Source: an uncultured Roseovarius sp.
GTDB taxonomy: Bacteria > Pseudomonadota > Alphaproteobacteria > Rhodobacterales > Rhodobacteraceae
Direction: 5' to 3'
DNA: 64,000 bases
Assembly: GCF_913057115.1 (NCBI RefSeq)
Contig: NZ_CAJXNN010000005.1
Span: 1 to 64,000 of the forward strand
The notes under the pieces: model-generated
The model's input: the letters and a program-made list of their open reading frames with translations, nothing else
The model's database searches: none
Told to the model about the DNA's origin: nothing
Made by a program: the position numbers and the translations under genes
In this document: positions 54,299 through 62,994 of the stretch, piece after piece
Layout: each line of letters begins with the position of its first letter
Numbering within the stretch: position 1 is the stretch's first letter

Positions 54299-55108
54299 CT
54301 AAAGGTTCTGCGTCAAGGCCCCCAAGAGCGCCGCAGGCGCGTCTTCGTGCACCATATGCGCCGCGTCAGGGATGGGGGTAAAACTTTCAGCTTTCAGCCG
54401 TTTCTTCACCGCACGTCCTTGGTGTTCGGGGATAAAGGTATCGCGCAGGCCCCATATCAGATGCACATCGAAATCGGGCTTTGCATATAGCTTTTCCACC
54501 TCTTCGATATTGCCAAGGTCGGCTTGGGCAATCTGCCGGTAAAAACCCGCCTTGCCCGTTTCATCCGCCCATGGGGCAAAGTAGGTCTGGATCGCCTCTT
54601 CGCGCAGCGGGTAATGCGCCGCAGCTTGGATATAGGCCCGAAAGAGGGCTTCATGCGCATAGTCGGGCAAGCCCGCGAAGGCGGCTTCGTGATGCCTGAC
54701 ATGGGCATAGAACGGTGACCCCGAGGGCAGCACCGCCACCGCGTTGACCAAGTGCAGCTTGCCATAGTCGATGCCATTTACGAAATGCCCGCGCAGGGCG
54801 CAAAGCCCGCCGAAATCATGGCCGACAACCTGTGGCCGCGTCAGGCCCCAGTGGCCGATCAACGCTTCGAGAAGGTCACTCTGCACGCTTTCCGTCACCT
54901 TTTGCCCTTCGCCTTTTTCCGAAAGGCCCGTGCCCAGCATATCAAAGTAATGGACCTTGTGTGTTTTAGCGAGCCAGGGCGCAATATTGCGCCACGCCTG
55001 GGAAGACCATGGAAAGCCATGGATCAAAACAATCGGCGCGCCCTCACCGATCGCACCCCAAGCCACGGATTGGCCCCGAAAGGAAAACCGTTCGTTCAAG
55101 TCAAGCAT
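54299..55108 (-). CDS. Alpha/beta hydrolase, dehalogenase/epoxide-hydrolase-like
   Basis: 269 residues. The oxyanion motif is HGFPWSSQAW. The nucleophile elbow is VGHDFGG, so the nucleophile is Asp, as in haloalkane dehalogenases, fluoroacetate dehalogenases and epoxide hydrolases rather than Ser esterases. The late acid and His are in WGLRDTFIPEHQ and DAAHMVHEDAP. The substrate is unknown. The start at 55108 gives MLDLNERFSFRGQ; the longer frame overlaps the divergent ArsR gene. The two starts are only 37 bases apart and probably share a regulated promoter. Confidence 0.9.
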   Translation of the reverse strand: MLDLNERFSFRGQSVAWGAIGEGAPIVLIHGFPWSSQAWRNIAPWLAKTHKVHYFDMLGTGLSEKGEGQKVTESVQSDLLEALIGHWGLTRPQVVGHDFGGLCALRGHFVNGIDYGKLHLVNAVAVLPSGSPFYAHVRHHEAAFAGLPDYAHEALFRAYIQAAAHYPLREEAIQTYFAPWADETGKAGFYRQIAQADLGNIEEVEKLYAKPDFDVHLIWGLRDTFIPEHQGRAVKKRLKAESFTPIPDAAHMVHEDAPAALLGALTQNL

Positions 55109-55144
55109 GGCGAATCTCCAATTGACAATTAGCATATTTGCTAT
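55109..55144. promoter_or_regulatory. Compact divergent promoter with TAGCA-N4-TGCTA dyad
   Basis: 36 bases separate the hydrolase and ArsR starts. They contain TTGACA and, overlapping the likely -10 region, an inverted repeat, TAGCATATTTGCTA. A dyad of this kind would suit an ArsR dimer repressing both genes. Confidence 0.55.
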
Positions 55145-55477
55145 ATGTCTATATTCATGTCGATCAGAGAAGACCAAGTCAAGGCACTTGCCAATGAAAC
55201 CCGGATTGAGGTGCTGCGCGTGCTGACCGATCCGGCCAGATATTTCTCGGCACAAGAATCCGCCGACCCTGTAAAGTTTGGCGTTTGCGTTCACCTTTTG
55301 GCGGCGCATTTCGAGGTGAGCCAACCCACCATGAGCCGACATATCGAGCTTTTGAAAAGGGCCGGCTTCATTCAGGCCAAGCGGCAACAGAAATGGACCT
55401 ATTGCTCGCGCAACGAGGCCGCATTGACCGACTATGCGAACTGGCTGAAGGCGTCACTAAGCATCCAAGATGCCTAA
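55145..55477 (+). CDS. ArsR family transcriptional regulator
   Basis: 110 residues with a winged helix-turn-helix. VKALANETRIEVLRVLTDP is the conserved first helix pair and HFEVSQPTMSRHIELLKRAGFIQAKRQQKWTYCSRN is the recognition helix and wing. The usual metal-binding ELCVC box is absent, so it probably senses something other than arsenite. An in-frame ATG at 55157 may be the real start, since neither has a strong ribosome site. It is divergent from the Asp-nucleophile hydrolase, its likely target. Confidence 0.9.
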   Translation: MSIFMSIREDQVKALANETRIEVLRVLTDPARYFSAQESADPVKFGVCVHLLAAHFEVSQPTMSRHIELLKRAGFIQAKRQQKWTYCSRNEAALTDYANWLKASLSIQDA

Positions 55478-55487
55478 AGCGCCGTGA

Positions 55488-56153
55488 TTACAAACCCAGC
55501 TTGTCGCGCATGAAGGCCAGCGCCACTTGCAGCCCATCGGGGGCGATGCCGTGGGCGGTGCCTTTCATCACATGGGCGTAAACATCCTGCCAGCCTGCGG
55601 CTTGCAGGGCCTCGGCAGCTTCGGGCAGGGATTGCGGCGGCACCACGTCATCGGCATCGCCATGCACCAGCAAGACCGGCGGGCGGCATTGCACCTCGTC
55701 TTTCAGCAATTCGGGCCGCAACAGCCGCCCGGAAAAGGCCACGATCCCGGCCACCTCATCCTCGCGGCGCGGGGCCACGTGCAGGGCCATCATGGTGCCT
55801 TGGGAAAAGCCGAACAGAACGACCTGTTCGGGCAGCACATCCTCGTCCACCATCAGCGCATCGAGATAGGCATTGAGGTCATCCACCGCGGCCATCATCC
55901 CGCGTTCGGATTCTTCCTCGCTTGAGCCGTCGATCCACGGGATCGGGAACCATTGATAGCCACCCGGCATCATCGGAATTTCCTCAGGCGCGTCGGGGGC
56001 CACGAACAGCGTATCGGGCAGGTGTTCGCCCAGCACATCGGCCAGCCCCAGAAGGTCGGCCCCATTGGCCCCGTATCCGTGAAGGAACACCACCACCGAG
56101 CGGGTCTCGCCGGAATGCGGGCCTTTGCGCCCTGAGTTGAGTACGCGTGTCAT
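55488..56153 (-). CDS. Carboxylesterase/phospholipase family serine hydrolase
   Basis: 221 residues, compact alpha/beta hydrolase. HGYGANGADLLGLA is the oxyanion region, GFSQGTMM holds the nucleophile Ser, LLVHGDADDVVPP the Asp and GTAHGIAPDG the His. This is the bacterial carboxylesterase/acyl-protein-thioesterase group (YpfH-like). The substrate is unknown. Its ATG overlaps the stop of the DNA glycosylase gene by 4 bases, so it is co-translated with it. It is convergent with arsR (10-base gap). Confidence 0.92.
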   Translation of the reverse strand: MTRVLNSGRKGPHSGETRSVVVFLHGYGANGADLLGLADVLGEHLPDTLFVAPDAPEEIPMMPGGYQWFPIPWIDGSSEEESERGMMAAVDDLNAYLDALMVDEDVLPEQVVLFGFSQGTMMALHVAPRREDEVAGIVAFSGRLLRPELLKDEVQCRPPVLLVHGDADDVVPPQSLPEAAEALQAAGWQDVYAHVMKGTAHGIAPDGLQVALAFMRDKLGL

Positions 56154-56779
56154 CTGATCCCTTCCCTGTCCTTTGCCACATGGTAGTAGGCCCAGAGCTG
56201 CCGGGCCGCAACCGCTCTCCAGGGGCTCCACGCTGCGGCCATGTCGCGCAAGTGACGTTCCTTGGGGCGCTCGGGCAAGTCATAGAGCAGGCGCGCGGCC
56301 TCCTGCAGGGCCAGATCGCCGGGCGCGAAGACATCGGCGCGGCCAAGGCTGAACATGGCGTAAATCTCGGCGGTCCAGACGCCGATCCCCGGCACTTGGG
56401 TCAAGGTTTTCACCACCTCCTCGGTGGGGGCATCGCGCAGGGCCTTGTAGTCAATGCGCGCCTCGGCCAGCGCCTTGGCATAGCGCAGCTTTTGGCGGCT
56501 GAGACCGGCGGCGCGCAGCTCCTCCTCGCTGGCCCAAAGCACCTTGCGCGGACCGGTCAGGCGGGCAGCCTGCATCTTGGCCCAAATCGCGCGGGCAGCG
56601 GCGACGCTGACCTGCTGGCTGACGATTGCGCTGAGGAGTTGCGAGAAGCCGTCGGGGCGGCGACGCAGGGGGAGCGGTCCGGTCAGGCTCTGCGCGTAGG
56701 CCATGCGCGGGCATGTTGAGGTAATATGTGAAAGTCCTTCCGTAACATCCTGATCAGTCGTTATAATTCTTTCTGTCAT
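56150..56779 (-). CDS. DNA-3-methyladenine glycosylase II (AlkA/HhH-GPD family)
   Basis: 209 residues. FSQLLSAIVSQQVSVAAARAIW starts the HhH-GPD domain. The helix-hairpin-helix is LTQVPGIGVWTAEIYAMFSLG, and the catalytic Asp lies in DVFAPGDLALQEA. It excises alkylated bases in base excision repair. The start at 56779 overlaps the cobK stop by 4 bases; a longer frame exists only inside cobK. Position in a cobK-glycosylase-esterase run suggests co-transcription without functional link. Confidence 0.92.
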   Translation of the reverse strand: MTERIITTDQDVTEGLSHITSTCPRMAYAQSLTGPLPLRRRPDGFSQLLSAIVSQQVSVAAARAIWAKMQAARLTGPRKVLWASEEELRAAGLSRQKLRYAKALAEARIDYKALRDAPTEEVVKTLTQVPGIGVWTAEIYAMFSLGRADVFAPGDLALQEAARLLYDLPERPKERHLRDMAAAWSPWRAVAARQLWAYYHVAKDREGIR

Positions 56780-57504
56780 AACGCCTCTATCCAAGCCAAT
56801 GCCTCGGCCACTGTCGCCACCTTGGGCGCCGGGGGCTGAGGCGGGCGGTTGATCACCGCGACCTTGATCCCCAGTTCGCGCGCCGCAATCAGTTTTGAGC
56901 GGGGTGCCTCTCCGCCAGCGTTTTTCACAACCACCCAATCAACGCCCAGTCTTTTGAATAGTTCTCTTTCCTCGGAGATCGAGAACGGCGGACGCCCCAC
57001 CAGAAACTCACCATTGGGAAAGGGGAAAGGCCGATCCGGCGGGTCGATCTGGCGACAGATCAGGCGGCAGTTCGACAGATTGGCAAAGCGGTCAAGCGTT
57101 TGCCGCCCCGTGGCCAGAAACACGGTGGAACCGGGTGCAATGTGCTTGGCGGCCTCGTCCTCGCGGTTCAAAAAGGTCCAATCATCACCCGCCTCGGCTA
57201 TCCATTCTGGCCGGAGCAATTGACAATAGGGAATATTCTGCTCGGCGCAGATATCTGCGGTCCGATTGGAAATCCGATGCGCAAATGGGTGCGTGGCGTC
57301 CAAAACCGCCGATATGCCCTCCGTCCGAAGGTAGGCGCGAAAGCCATCGGCCCCGCCAAAGCCGCCGGTGCGCGTGTTCAGCCCCGTGGCGCGCGGCGCG
57401 CGTGTCGCCCCGGCAAGCGAGGCCACGGCAGGAAAGCCCCTGTCGGACAGGGCCTTGGCGATCTGCTGCGCCTCTGTCGTTCCGGCCAGCAACAAAAGCG
57501 TCAT
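56776..57504 (-). CDS. cobK: Precorrin-6A reductase (CobK/CbiJ)
   Basis: 242 residues. The N-terminal MTLLLLAGTTEAQQIAKALSDRG is the family NADPH-binding start. DATHPFAHRISNRTADIC and VVVKNAGGEAPRSKLIAARELGI are the conserved segments. It reduces (cobalt-)precorrin-6A in corrin ring synthesis. It overlaps the cbiD stop by 4 bases and forms a minus-strand operon cbiD-cobK-glycosylase-esterase. Confidence 0.94.
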   Translation of the reverse strand: MTLLLLAGTTEAQQIAKALSDRGFPAVASLAGATRAPRATGLNTRTGGFGGADGFRAYLRTEGISAVLDATHPFAHRISNRTADICAEQNIPYCQLLRPEWIAEAGDDWTFLNREDEAAKHIAPGSTVFLATGRQTLDRFANLSNCRLICRQIDPPDRPFPFPNGEFLVGRPPFSISEERELFKRLGVDWVVVKNAGGEAPRSKLIAARELGIKVAVINRPPQPPAPKVATVAEALAWIEAL

Positions 57505-58547
57505 ACGCCCGCCCTCGCGATGATCTTGCCCTCGCGGTCAATGACCACCGTATCGGCCTTGACGCTGTCAGGCAGCATGGCGCGGACGTTTTCAAGCGCG
57601 TGATTGGCCACCCATGTCGCCATATCTTCCCCAATTTTTTCATAGGCTTGCAGGGCGGTATTCATGTATTTCAACTCGTCCTCACCCAATGCTTTGGCAA
57701 GTGCGTCAAAATCCACCTGACTGCGGCCCGAATGCAAATCCCGCGCCCCCTGGGCCAGTTTGGTCATCTTGCCGATGCCCCCGCCGATTGTAATGCGCGG
57801 CACCGGGTGCTTGGCCAGATACTTGAGCAACCCGCCCGCAAAATCCCCCATGTCCAGCATGGCATGATCCGGCAGATCATAAAGCGCCTGCACGGTCTTT
57901 TCGCTGGTCGCACCCGTACAGCCCGCCACATGCGGCAGGCCTTGGGCACAGGCCACGTCGATCCCGCGGTGAATCGAGGCGATCCAAGCCGCACAGGAAA
58001 AGGGCCGCACAATCCCGGTGGTCCCCAAGATCGACAAGCCCCCTTTGACACCAAGGCGCGGGTTCCACGTTTGCCGGGCCAGTTCCGCGCCATTGGGAAT
58101 CGAAATCTCAATCACCACATCAGGCACCTGACCAAGCTCCTGCGCCAGATCGTGGACCACGCCCTTCATCATCTGGCGTGGCACCGGGTTGATCGCCGGT
58201 TCCCCCGGCGGAATGGGCAGCCCCGGCATGGTCACCTGCCCCACACCAACGCCTGCCTTGAACCGCACGCCACTGTCCGAGGGCGAAACCCGCGCAATCA
58301 CCAGTGCGCCGTGGGTGACATCCGGGTCGTCACCCGCATCCTTGATGATCCCGGCCTCGCACCAGCCCGGCCCTTCGTCCCAATGGGCCACCTCGAACAC
58401 GGGCGTTTCCCCCTTCGGCAAGGTGATCTGCACCTCGTCGAGCTTGCCCTGCCCCCACAGCCCCAGAAGCGCCGCGCGCGTGGCAGCGGTGGCGCAGGCA
58501 CCCGTGGTCCAGCCACGGCGCAGGGGGGTGTCGGGTTTGCGGGCCAT
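57501..58547 (-). CDS. cbiD: Cobalt-precorrin-5B (C1)-methyltransferase CbiD
   Basis: 348 residues. LRRGWTTGACATAATRAALLGL at the N-terminus, then PNGAELARQTWNPRLGVKGGLSILGTTGIVRPFS and RITIGGGIGKMTKLAQGARDLHSGRS, are the CbiD signature segments. It methylates C1 of the corrin ring with SAM and is coupled to cobK. The start at 58547 precedes the first conserved motif by 10 residues. The 151-base gap to cobA probably holds divergent promoters; I saw no cobalamin riboswitch core there. Confidence 0.95.
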   Translation of the reverse strand: MARKPDTPLRRGWTTGACATAATRAALLGLWGQGKLDEVQITLPKGETPVFEVAHWDEGPGWCEAGIIKDAGDDPDVTHGALVIARVSPSDSGVRFKAGVGVGQVTMPGLPIPPGEPAINPVPRQMMKGVVHDLAQELGQVPDVVIEISIPNGAELARQTWNPRLGVKGGLSILGTTGIVRPFSCAAWIASIHRGIDVACAQGLPHVAGCTGATSEKTVQALYDLPDHAMLDMGDFAGGLLKYLAKHPVPRITIGGGIGKMTKLAQGARDLHSGRSQVDFDALAKALGEDELKYMNTALQAYEKIGEDMATWVANHALENVRAMLPDSVKADTVVIDREGKIIARAGV

Positions 58548-58698
58548 GTGGGGCCGGACTATAGGCGCGACAGGTCTCAAGACAATCGCCAAATTGCGCC
58601 ACCTCACGCCCAAAGGCAGCGCGCAAATGCCGCAAAAGCCGGGCAAATGTGTCGCCCCGGGCCTTTCCCCGCGCCCGCGCAGGCGGCATAAGAGGGGC

Positions 58699-59550
58699 AT
58701 GGACGACTCACTTCCCCTTCCCACGGGCCATTGGCCCCAGATGCAGCCCGGCTGGGTCTGGCTCTGCGGTGCGGGCCCCGGTGACCCGGGGCTTCTGACC
58801 CTGCATGCGGTCAATGCCCTGCGGCAGGCGGATGTAGTGATCTATGACGCGCTGGTGCAGGAGGCGATCTTGGACTGGGCCCCGCAGGCCGAGCATATCT
58901 ATGCTGGCAAACGCGGCGGCAAGCCTTCGGCCAAACAGCGCGATATTTCCCTTCGGCTGGTCGATCTGGCCCGCGCGGGCAAACGGGTTTTGCGCCTTAA
59001 AGGCGGCGACCCTTTCGTCTTTGGCCGTGGCGGGGAAGAGGCGCAGACACTGGTACAGCATTCCGTACCCGTCCGCATCATCCCCGGCATCAGCGCCGGG
59101 ATCGGCGGGCTGGCCTATGCCGGTATCCCGGTCACCCATCGCGACGTGAACCAATCGGTGACCTTCGTCACCGGCCACGACCAATCGGGGCAAACGCCCT
59201 CCTCGCTGGACTGGGCCTCGATTGCCAAGGGCAGTCAGGTCATCGTGATCTACATGGGCATGAAGCATGTGGAGCGGATTTCCGGCGCGCTGATGGAGGC
59301 CGGTCGCCCCGCCTCCGAGCCCTGTGCCGTGGTCTGTTCGGCCACCACCGGCGAACAGCAGGTACTGGAAACCACCCTTGGAACCATGACCGAGGATATC
59401 GCCCAAAGCGGGCTGGAGCCGCCCGCGATCCTCTGTGTTGGCCGCTCGGTCCTGATGCGGCAGGTGCTGGATTGGCAAGGCATGCTCGCGGGCGAGGCAC
59501 CGCGCAACCTTGATCCGCTCGGCCGGGGGCGCCCCGCGGAAAGCGCCTAG
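58699..59550 (+). CDS. cobA: Uroporphyrinogen-III C-methyltransferase
   Basis: 283 residues. VWLCGAGPGDPGLLTLHAVNALRQADVVIYDALV is the SUMT N-terminal motif. KRVLRLKGGDPFVFGRGGEEA and ISAGIGGLAYAGIPVTHRD are the SAM-binding and catalytic motifs. It makes precorrin-2, the branch to cobalamin (and siroheme). GAGGGG lies just before the ATG. It lacks the CysG dehydrogenase/ferrochelatase part. The stop is 3 bases before cobB in the same frame. Confidence 0.96.
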   Translation: MDDSLPLPTGHWPQMQPGWVWLCGAGPGDPGLLTLHAVNALRQADVVIYDALVQEAILDWAPQAEHIYAGKRGGKPSAKQRDISLRLVDLARAGKRVLRLKGGDPFVFGRGGEEAQTLVQHSVPVRIIPGISAGIGGLAYAGIPVTHRDVNQSVTFVTGHDQSGQTPSSLDWASIAKGSQVIVIYMGMKHVERISGALMEAGRPASEPCAVVCSATTGEQQVLETTLGTMTEDIAQSGLEPPAILCVGRSVLMRQVLDWQGMLAGEAPRNLDPLGRGRPAESA

Positions 59551-59553
59551 GCC

Positions 59554-60825
59554 TTGGGCGGGCTGATCTTTGCCGCCCCGGCCTCGGGCAGCGGGAAAAC
59601 CACCGTCACGCTTGGATTTTTGCGCGCCACCGCGCGGCAAGGCGTGCCGATCCGGTCCGCCAAATCCGGGCCTGATTACATCGACCCCCGGTTTCATGCT
59701 GCCGCCTCCGGGCGGGAGTGTGTAAACCTTGATGCTTGGGCGATGACGCCCGACCGCCTCCGCCACCTTGCGGCGCATTCCCCCGGTGAAACCCTGCTCA
59801 TCGAAGGGGCCATGGGGCTTTTCGATGGCGCGCCACCCGATGGCAAAGGCTCCTCCGCCGACCTGGCGCGTCTGCTTGGCCTGCCCGTGGTGCTGATCAT
59901 CGATTGTGCGCGCATGGCAGGCTCCGTCGCCGCTATCGCCCATGGCTTTGCCACGCTCGACCCGCAGGTTCAGGTAGCAGGCGTGATCCTCAACAACATC
60001 GGCTCCCCCCGGCATGAAGAAATGCTGCGCCGTGCCCTGCCCGAGACCCCGTTGTTCGGCGCGGTGCCGCGCAACAGCGCCCTGTCGCAGCCCTCGCGGC
60101 ACTTGGGTCTGGAACAGGCCGAGGAACGCCCCGACCTTGACCAATTCCTTGATACCGCCGCCGATATCATGGCCGAAAACTTAGATATTGAGGCTCTGCT
60201 AGAGCTTGCCGCGCAACATGACGTGCCAAAAGGCACCGCAACGCCCCTGCCGCCCCCGGCGCAACGCATCGCCGTGGCCCAGGATCGCGCCTTTGGCTTT
60301 TCCTATCCGCATATGCTGACCGATTGGCGCGCGGCGGGCGCGGAGCTGGCTTTCTTCTCACCGCTGGGTGACGATCCGGTGCCGCAGGCCGATTTCATCT
60401 TCCTGCCCGGCGGCTACCCGGAGCTTCACGCCGGACAACTTTCCGCAACGCAAAACTTCCTGCCGTCGCTGCGTAAGGCCGCGCAAACCACGCCTATCTA
60501 CGGCGAATGTGGCGGCTACATGGTGCTGGGCGATGGGTTGATCGACGCCGAGGGCACAGGCCACGAAATGGCGGGGCTTCTCAGGCTGGAGACCAGCTTT
60601 GCACAGCGCAAACTCCACCTTGGCTACCGCACGCTCTGCGCCCTGCGCGGCCCCTTCCCCGGCAGCTACACGGGCCATGAGTTCCACTATGCCTCCACCC
60701 TGCGCGCCGAGGGCGACAGCCTCTTTTATGCCGAGGATGCCATGGGAACACAGCTTGGCCCCACGGGCCTCACCCAAGGCCATGTGCACGGCTCTTTCGC
60801 GCATATCATCGACCGGGCGACATGA
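59554..60825 (+). CDS. cobB: Cobyrinic acid a,c-diamide synthase CobB
   Basis: 423 residues. The N-terminal P-loop is FAAPASGSGKTTVTLGFLRA, followed by SAKSGPDYIDPRFHAAASGR and the DAWAM motif. The C-terminal class I glutamine amidotransferase domain has its nucleophile in YGECGGYMVLG and a late histidine in GHVHGSFAH. It amidates carboxylates a and c of (hydrogeno)cobyrinate. The start must be the TTG at 59554, because the in-frame cobA stop TAG lies one codon upstream; the ribosome site is weak. Confidence 0.95.
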   Translation: MGGLIFAAPASGSGKTTVTLGFLRATARQGVPIRSAKSGPDYIDPRFHAAASGRECVNLDAWAMTPDRLRHLAAHSPGETLLIEGAMGLFDGAPPDGKGSSADLARLLGLPVVLIIDCARMAGSVAAIAHGFATLDPQVQVAGVILNNIGSPRHEEMLRRALPETPLFGAVPRNSALSQPSRHLGLEQAEERPDLDQFLDTAADIMAENLDIEALLELAAQHDVPKGTATPLPPPAQRIAVAQDRAFGFSYPHMLTDWRAAGAELAFFSPLGDDPVPQADFIFLPGGYPELHAGQLSATQNFLPSLRKAAQTTPIYGECGGYMVLGDGLIDAEGTGHEMAGLLRLETSFAQRKLHLGYRTLCALRGPFPGSYTGHEFHYASTLRAEGDSLFYAEDAMGTQLGPTGLTQGHVHGSFAHIIDRAT

Positions 60826-60867
60826 TCCATCTGGACCATTCGGTTCAGCAGGAGTAAGCCTGCCCCC

Positions 60868-62085
60868 ATGACAGACACAGCCGCCCTCCCCGACGACAGC
60901 CGCGCCAAGCGCAATGTCACCGTCCTGACCCTTGCGCAGGCCTTTCTTGGCGCGCAAATGGCGATGATTTTCGTGGTGGGCGGGCTGGCCGGTCAAACGC
61001 TGGCCTCCAACATCTGCTTTGCCACGCTGCCGATTTCGCTGATCGTTCTGGGCTCCATGCTGGCGGCCAATCCGCTGTCGTGGTTCATGCAGCGCGCAGG
61101 CCGCAAGGCGGGGTTCTTCGTTGGTGCCGGTGCCGGGGCTTTGGGCGCGGCCATCGGGGCCTACGGGCTTTACCTCGCCTCCTTCCCGGTCTTCCTACTG
61201 GGCAGCCTGATCACCGGCATCTACATGTCGGCGCAAGGCTTCTACCGCTTCGCCGCCGCCGATACCGCCTCGGATACCTTTCGCCCCAAGGCGATTTCCT
61301 ATGTCATGGCGGGCGGGCTGGCCAGCGCGGTGCTGGGCCCGCAACTGGTCAAGGTCACGTCACAGGCCATGGTGATCCCCTTCATGGGCACCTACCTTGC
61401 CGTGGTGGTGCTCAACCTCATCGGCGCGCTGCTCTTTTTGTTCCTCGACATCCCCAAACCGCCCGTGCCATCCGAGGACGCGCCCAAGGGCCGCTCCCGG
61501 TGGGAACTTCTGACCACCCCGCGCATCGCCGTGGCGGTGATCTGCGCCATGGTCTCCTACGCGTTGATGAACCTCGTGATGACCTCGACACCGCTGGCGG
61601 TGGTGGGCTGTGGGTTCACCGAAGGCAACGCCGCCGATATCGTCACCGGCCATGTGCTCGCGATGTTCGCGCCCTCGTTCTTCACCGGCCACCTCATCGC
61701 CCGCTTCGGCGTGGAAAAGATCGTCGGCACCGGCCTCGTGATCCTCGCCGCCGCAGGGGCCGTGGCCCTGCAAGGGGTCGCCATTGAAAACTTCTTCATC
61801 GCCCTCATCCTTCTGGGCCTCGGCTGGAACTTCGGCTTCATCGGCGCCACAACCATGCTCGCGGGCGCGCATGAACCACACGAACGCGGCCGCATGCAGG
61901 GCCTCAACGACCTGCTGGTCTTCGGCGGTGTCACCCTCGCCTCCCTGGCCTCGGGCGGGTTGATGAACTGCTCGGGCGGCAACGCGCAGGATGGCTGGAT
62001 GTCGGTCAACCTCGCCATGGTCCCCTTCCTCGCCCTCGCAGGCGGCGCACTCCTCTGGCTCATGCTCCGGCCCGATGACGCCTGA
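60868..62085 (+). CDS. Major facilitator superfamily transporter
   Basis: 405 residues with twelve hydrophobic segments. LTLAQAFLGAQMAMIFVVGGLAG starts helix 1. SWFMQRAGRKAGFFVGAGAGALGA holds the loop 2-3 basic motif of MFS proteins. GHLIARFGVEKIVGTGLVI is the corresponding loop in the second half. Substrate unknown. It follows cobB by 42 bases, so transport related to cobalamin is conceivable but not shown. AGGAG lies 13 bases before the ATG, a rather long spacing. Confidence 0.9.
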   Translation: MTDTAALPDDSRAKRNVTVLTLAQAFLGAQMAMIFVVGGLAGQTLASNICFATLPISLIVLGSMLAANPLSWFMQRAGRKAGFFVGAGAGALGAAIGAYGLYLASFPVFLLGSLITGIYMSAQGFYRFAAADTASDTFRPKAISYVMAGGLASAVLGPQLVKVTSQAMVIPFMGTYLAVVVLNLIGALLFLFLDIPKPPVPSEDAPKGRSRWELLTTPRIAVAVICAMVSYALMNLVMTSTPLAVVGCGFTEGNAADIVTGHVLAMFAPSFFTGHLIARFGVEKIVGTGLVILAAAGAVALQGVAIENFFIALILLGLGWNFGFIGATTMLAGAHEPHERGRMQGLNDLLVFGGVTLASLASGGLMNCSGGNAQDGWMSVNLAMVPFLALAGGALLWLMLRPDDA

Positions 62086-62091
62086 CGCCTT

Positions 62092-62157
62092 TTCTTCTGG
62101 CTCGAAATATCCTGGGGGACGTTGAAAATCCCATTTTCAACGGGGGGCAAAGCCCCC
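62092..62157 (-). repeat. Composite hairpin repeat, copy 2 (GGATATTT-N5-CAGAAGAA type)
   Basis: Read on the minus strand: hairpin GGGGGC-ttt-GCCCCC, hairpin CGTTGAAAAT-ggg-ATTTTCAACG, then TCCCCCAGGATATTT and, after five bases, CAGAAGAA. It has the same order of parts as 27563-27622. It lies in the convergent gap after the MFS gene. Confidence 0.7.
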
Positions 62158-62162
62158 TAACC

Positions 62163-62206
62163 GGCGCGCGATAGCGCGCTCATCCTGCCGCGCCGCAAGG
62201 CGCGTC
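62163..62206. repeat. Two further GC-rich hairpins in the same gap
   Basis: GCGCGC-gata-GCGCGC and CGCGCC-gcaa-GGCGCG follow the composite repeat and end just before the stop of the phytoene-synthase-like gene. Confidence 0.6.
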
Positions 62207-62209
62207 CGC

Positions 62210-62989
62210 TTACCAACGACCCAAAACTGCCGCGCGGCTTAGTGCCCAACGCCGCGCAATCGGTGCCGGATCAAGCGCCCCCTCAGCCACCCGCCCCGGC
62301 ACCGCCATAGCCCTGCGCAAAACCGCCTCGGCCTGCGCCACCGGCAAACACGCCGGGCGCGCCGCTTTGGGTATATCCCCGCGCCCGCGCCGCGCCTCGG
62401 CCAAGGCCTCCAGCCCCTCTTGCGCAAGTGATCGCAGCGCCTCCTGCGTGCCTTCCACAAGCGGAATCCGCCCCGCCGCCTCCAGCGCCGGAACCGCTCG
62501 CAACCAATTGGCCAGCCCCAGGGCATAGCCTGCCTGCTCCAAAACCTCCGCAGGCGCGGCACGGTCCAGAACCTGCCCCGCCACCACCAGCAATCCACCC
62601 GATGTATCGCGAATATGCGCGCGAAATGCCGCCATATCCTCGAAGGGTTCGCGCCCGATATCCCAACGCCGCGCCAAGATCAGATCATCCAGCCGCTCGG
62701 TATCTTCCGGGCTCAGGATATGCGCCAAGGGTGTCACCACCTCATGCCGCCGAACGATCCCGCGCTCGCGGATTTCCTCCAAGGCATCGCGCCACCATTG
62801 CAGGCGCATCTCGGCGATCATCGGTTCCTGCGTCACCCAAGGGGCGCGCGAGACCTCGATATTGAAGGCATAAAGCGGGAAAAGCTTGGCCCGTGCGGCC
62901 ACGGGCGCGGCCATCACGGCGGCAAAGCGTTCAGCATCGCCCGCTTCCACAAGCGCCGCACAGGCGGTCAGATCGGCATCAAACTCCAT
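62210..62989 (-). CDS. Squalene/phytoene synthase family protein (NDUFAF6-like)
   Basis: 259 residues, all-alpha isoprenoid synthase fold. KLFPLYAFNIEVSRAPWVTQEPMIAEMRLQWWRDALEEI is the conserved core, but the two DxxxD diphosphate-binding motifs of true phytoene synthases are not evident. This matches the divergent group related to mitochondrial complex I assembly factor NDUFAF6. A catalytic role is therefore doubtful. It lies 5 bases after the methyltransferase gene on the same strand. Confidence 0.82.
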   Translation of the reverse strand: MEFDADLTACAALVEAGDAERFAAVMAAPVAARAKLFPLYAFNIEVSRAPWVTQEPMIAEMRLQWWRDALEEIRERGIVRRHEVVTPLAHILSPEDTERLDDLILARRWDIGREPFEDMAAFRAHIRDTSGGLLVVAGQVLDRAAPAEVLEQAGYALGLANWLRAVPALEAAGRIPLVEGTQEALRSLAQEGLEALAEARRGRGDIPKAARPACLPVAQAEAVLRRAMAVPGRVAEGALDPAPIARRWALSRAAVLGRW

Positions 62990-62994
62990 GCGGC

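Noticed and set aside
58548-58698. Possible cobalamin riboswitch between cbiD and cobA
   Set aside because: No B12-box-like core or extended paired region was visible by eye. A covariance search would settle it.
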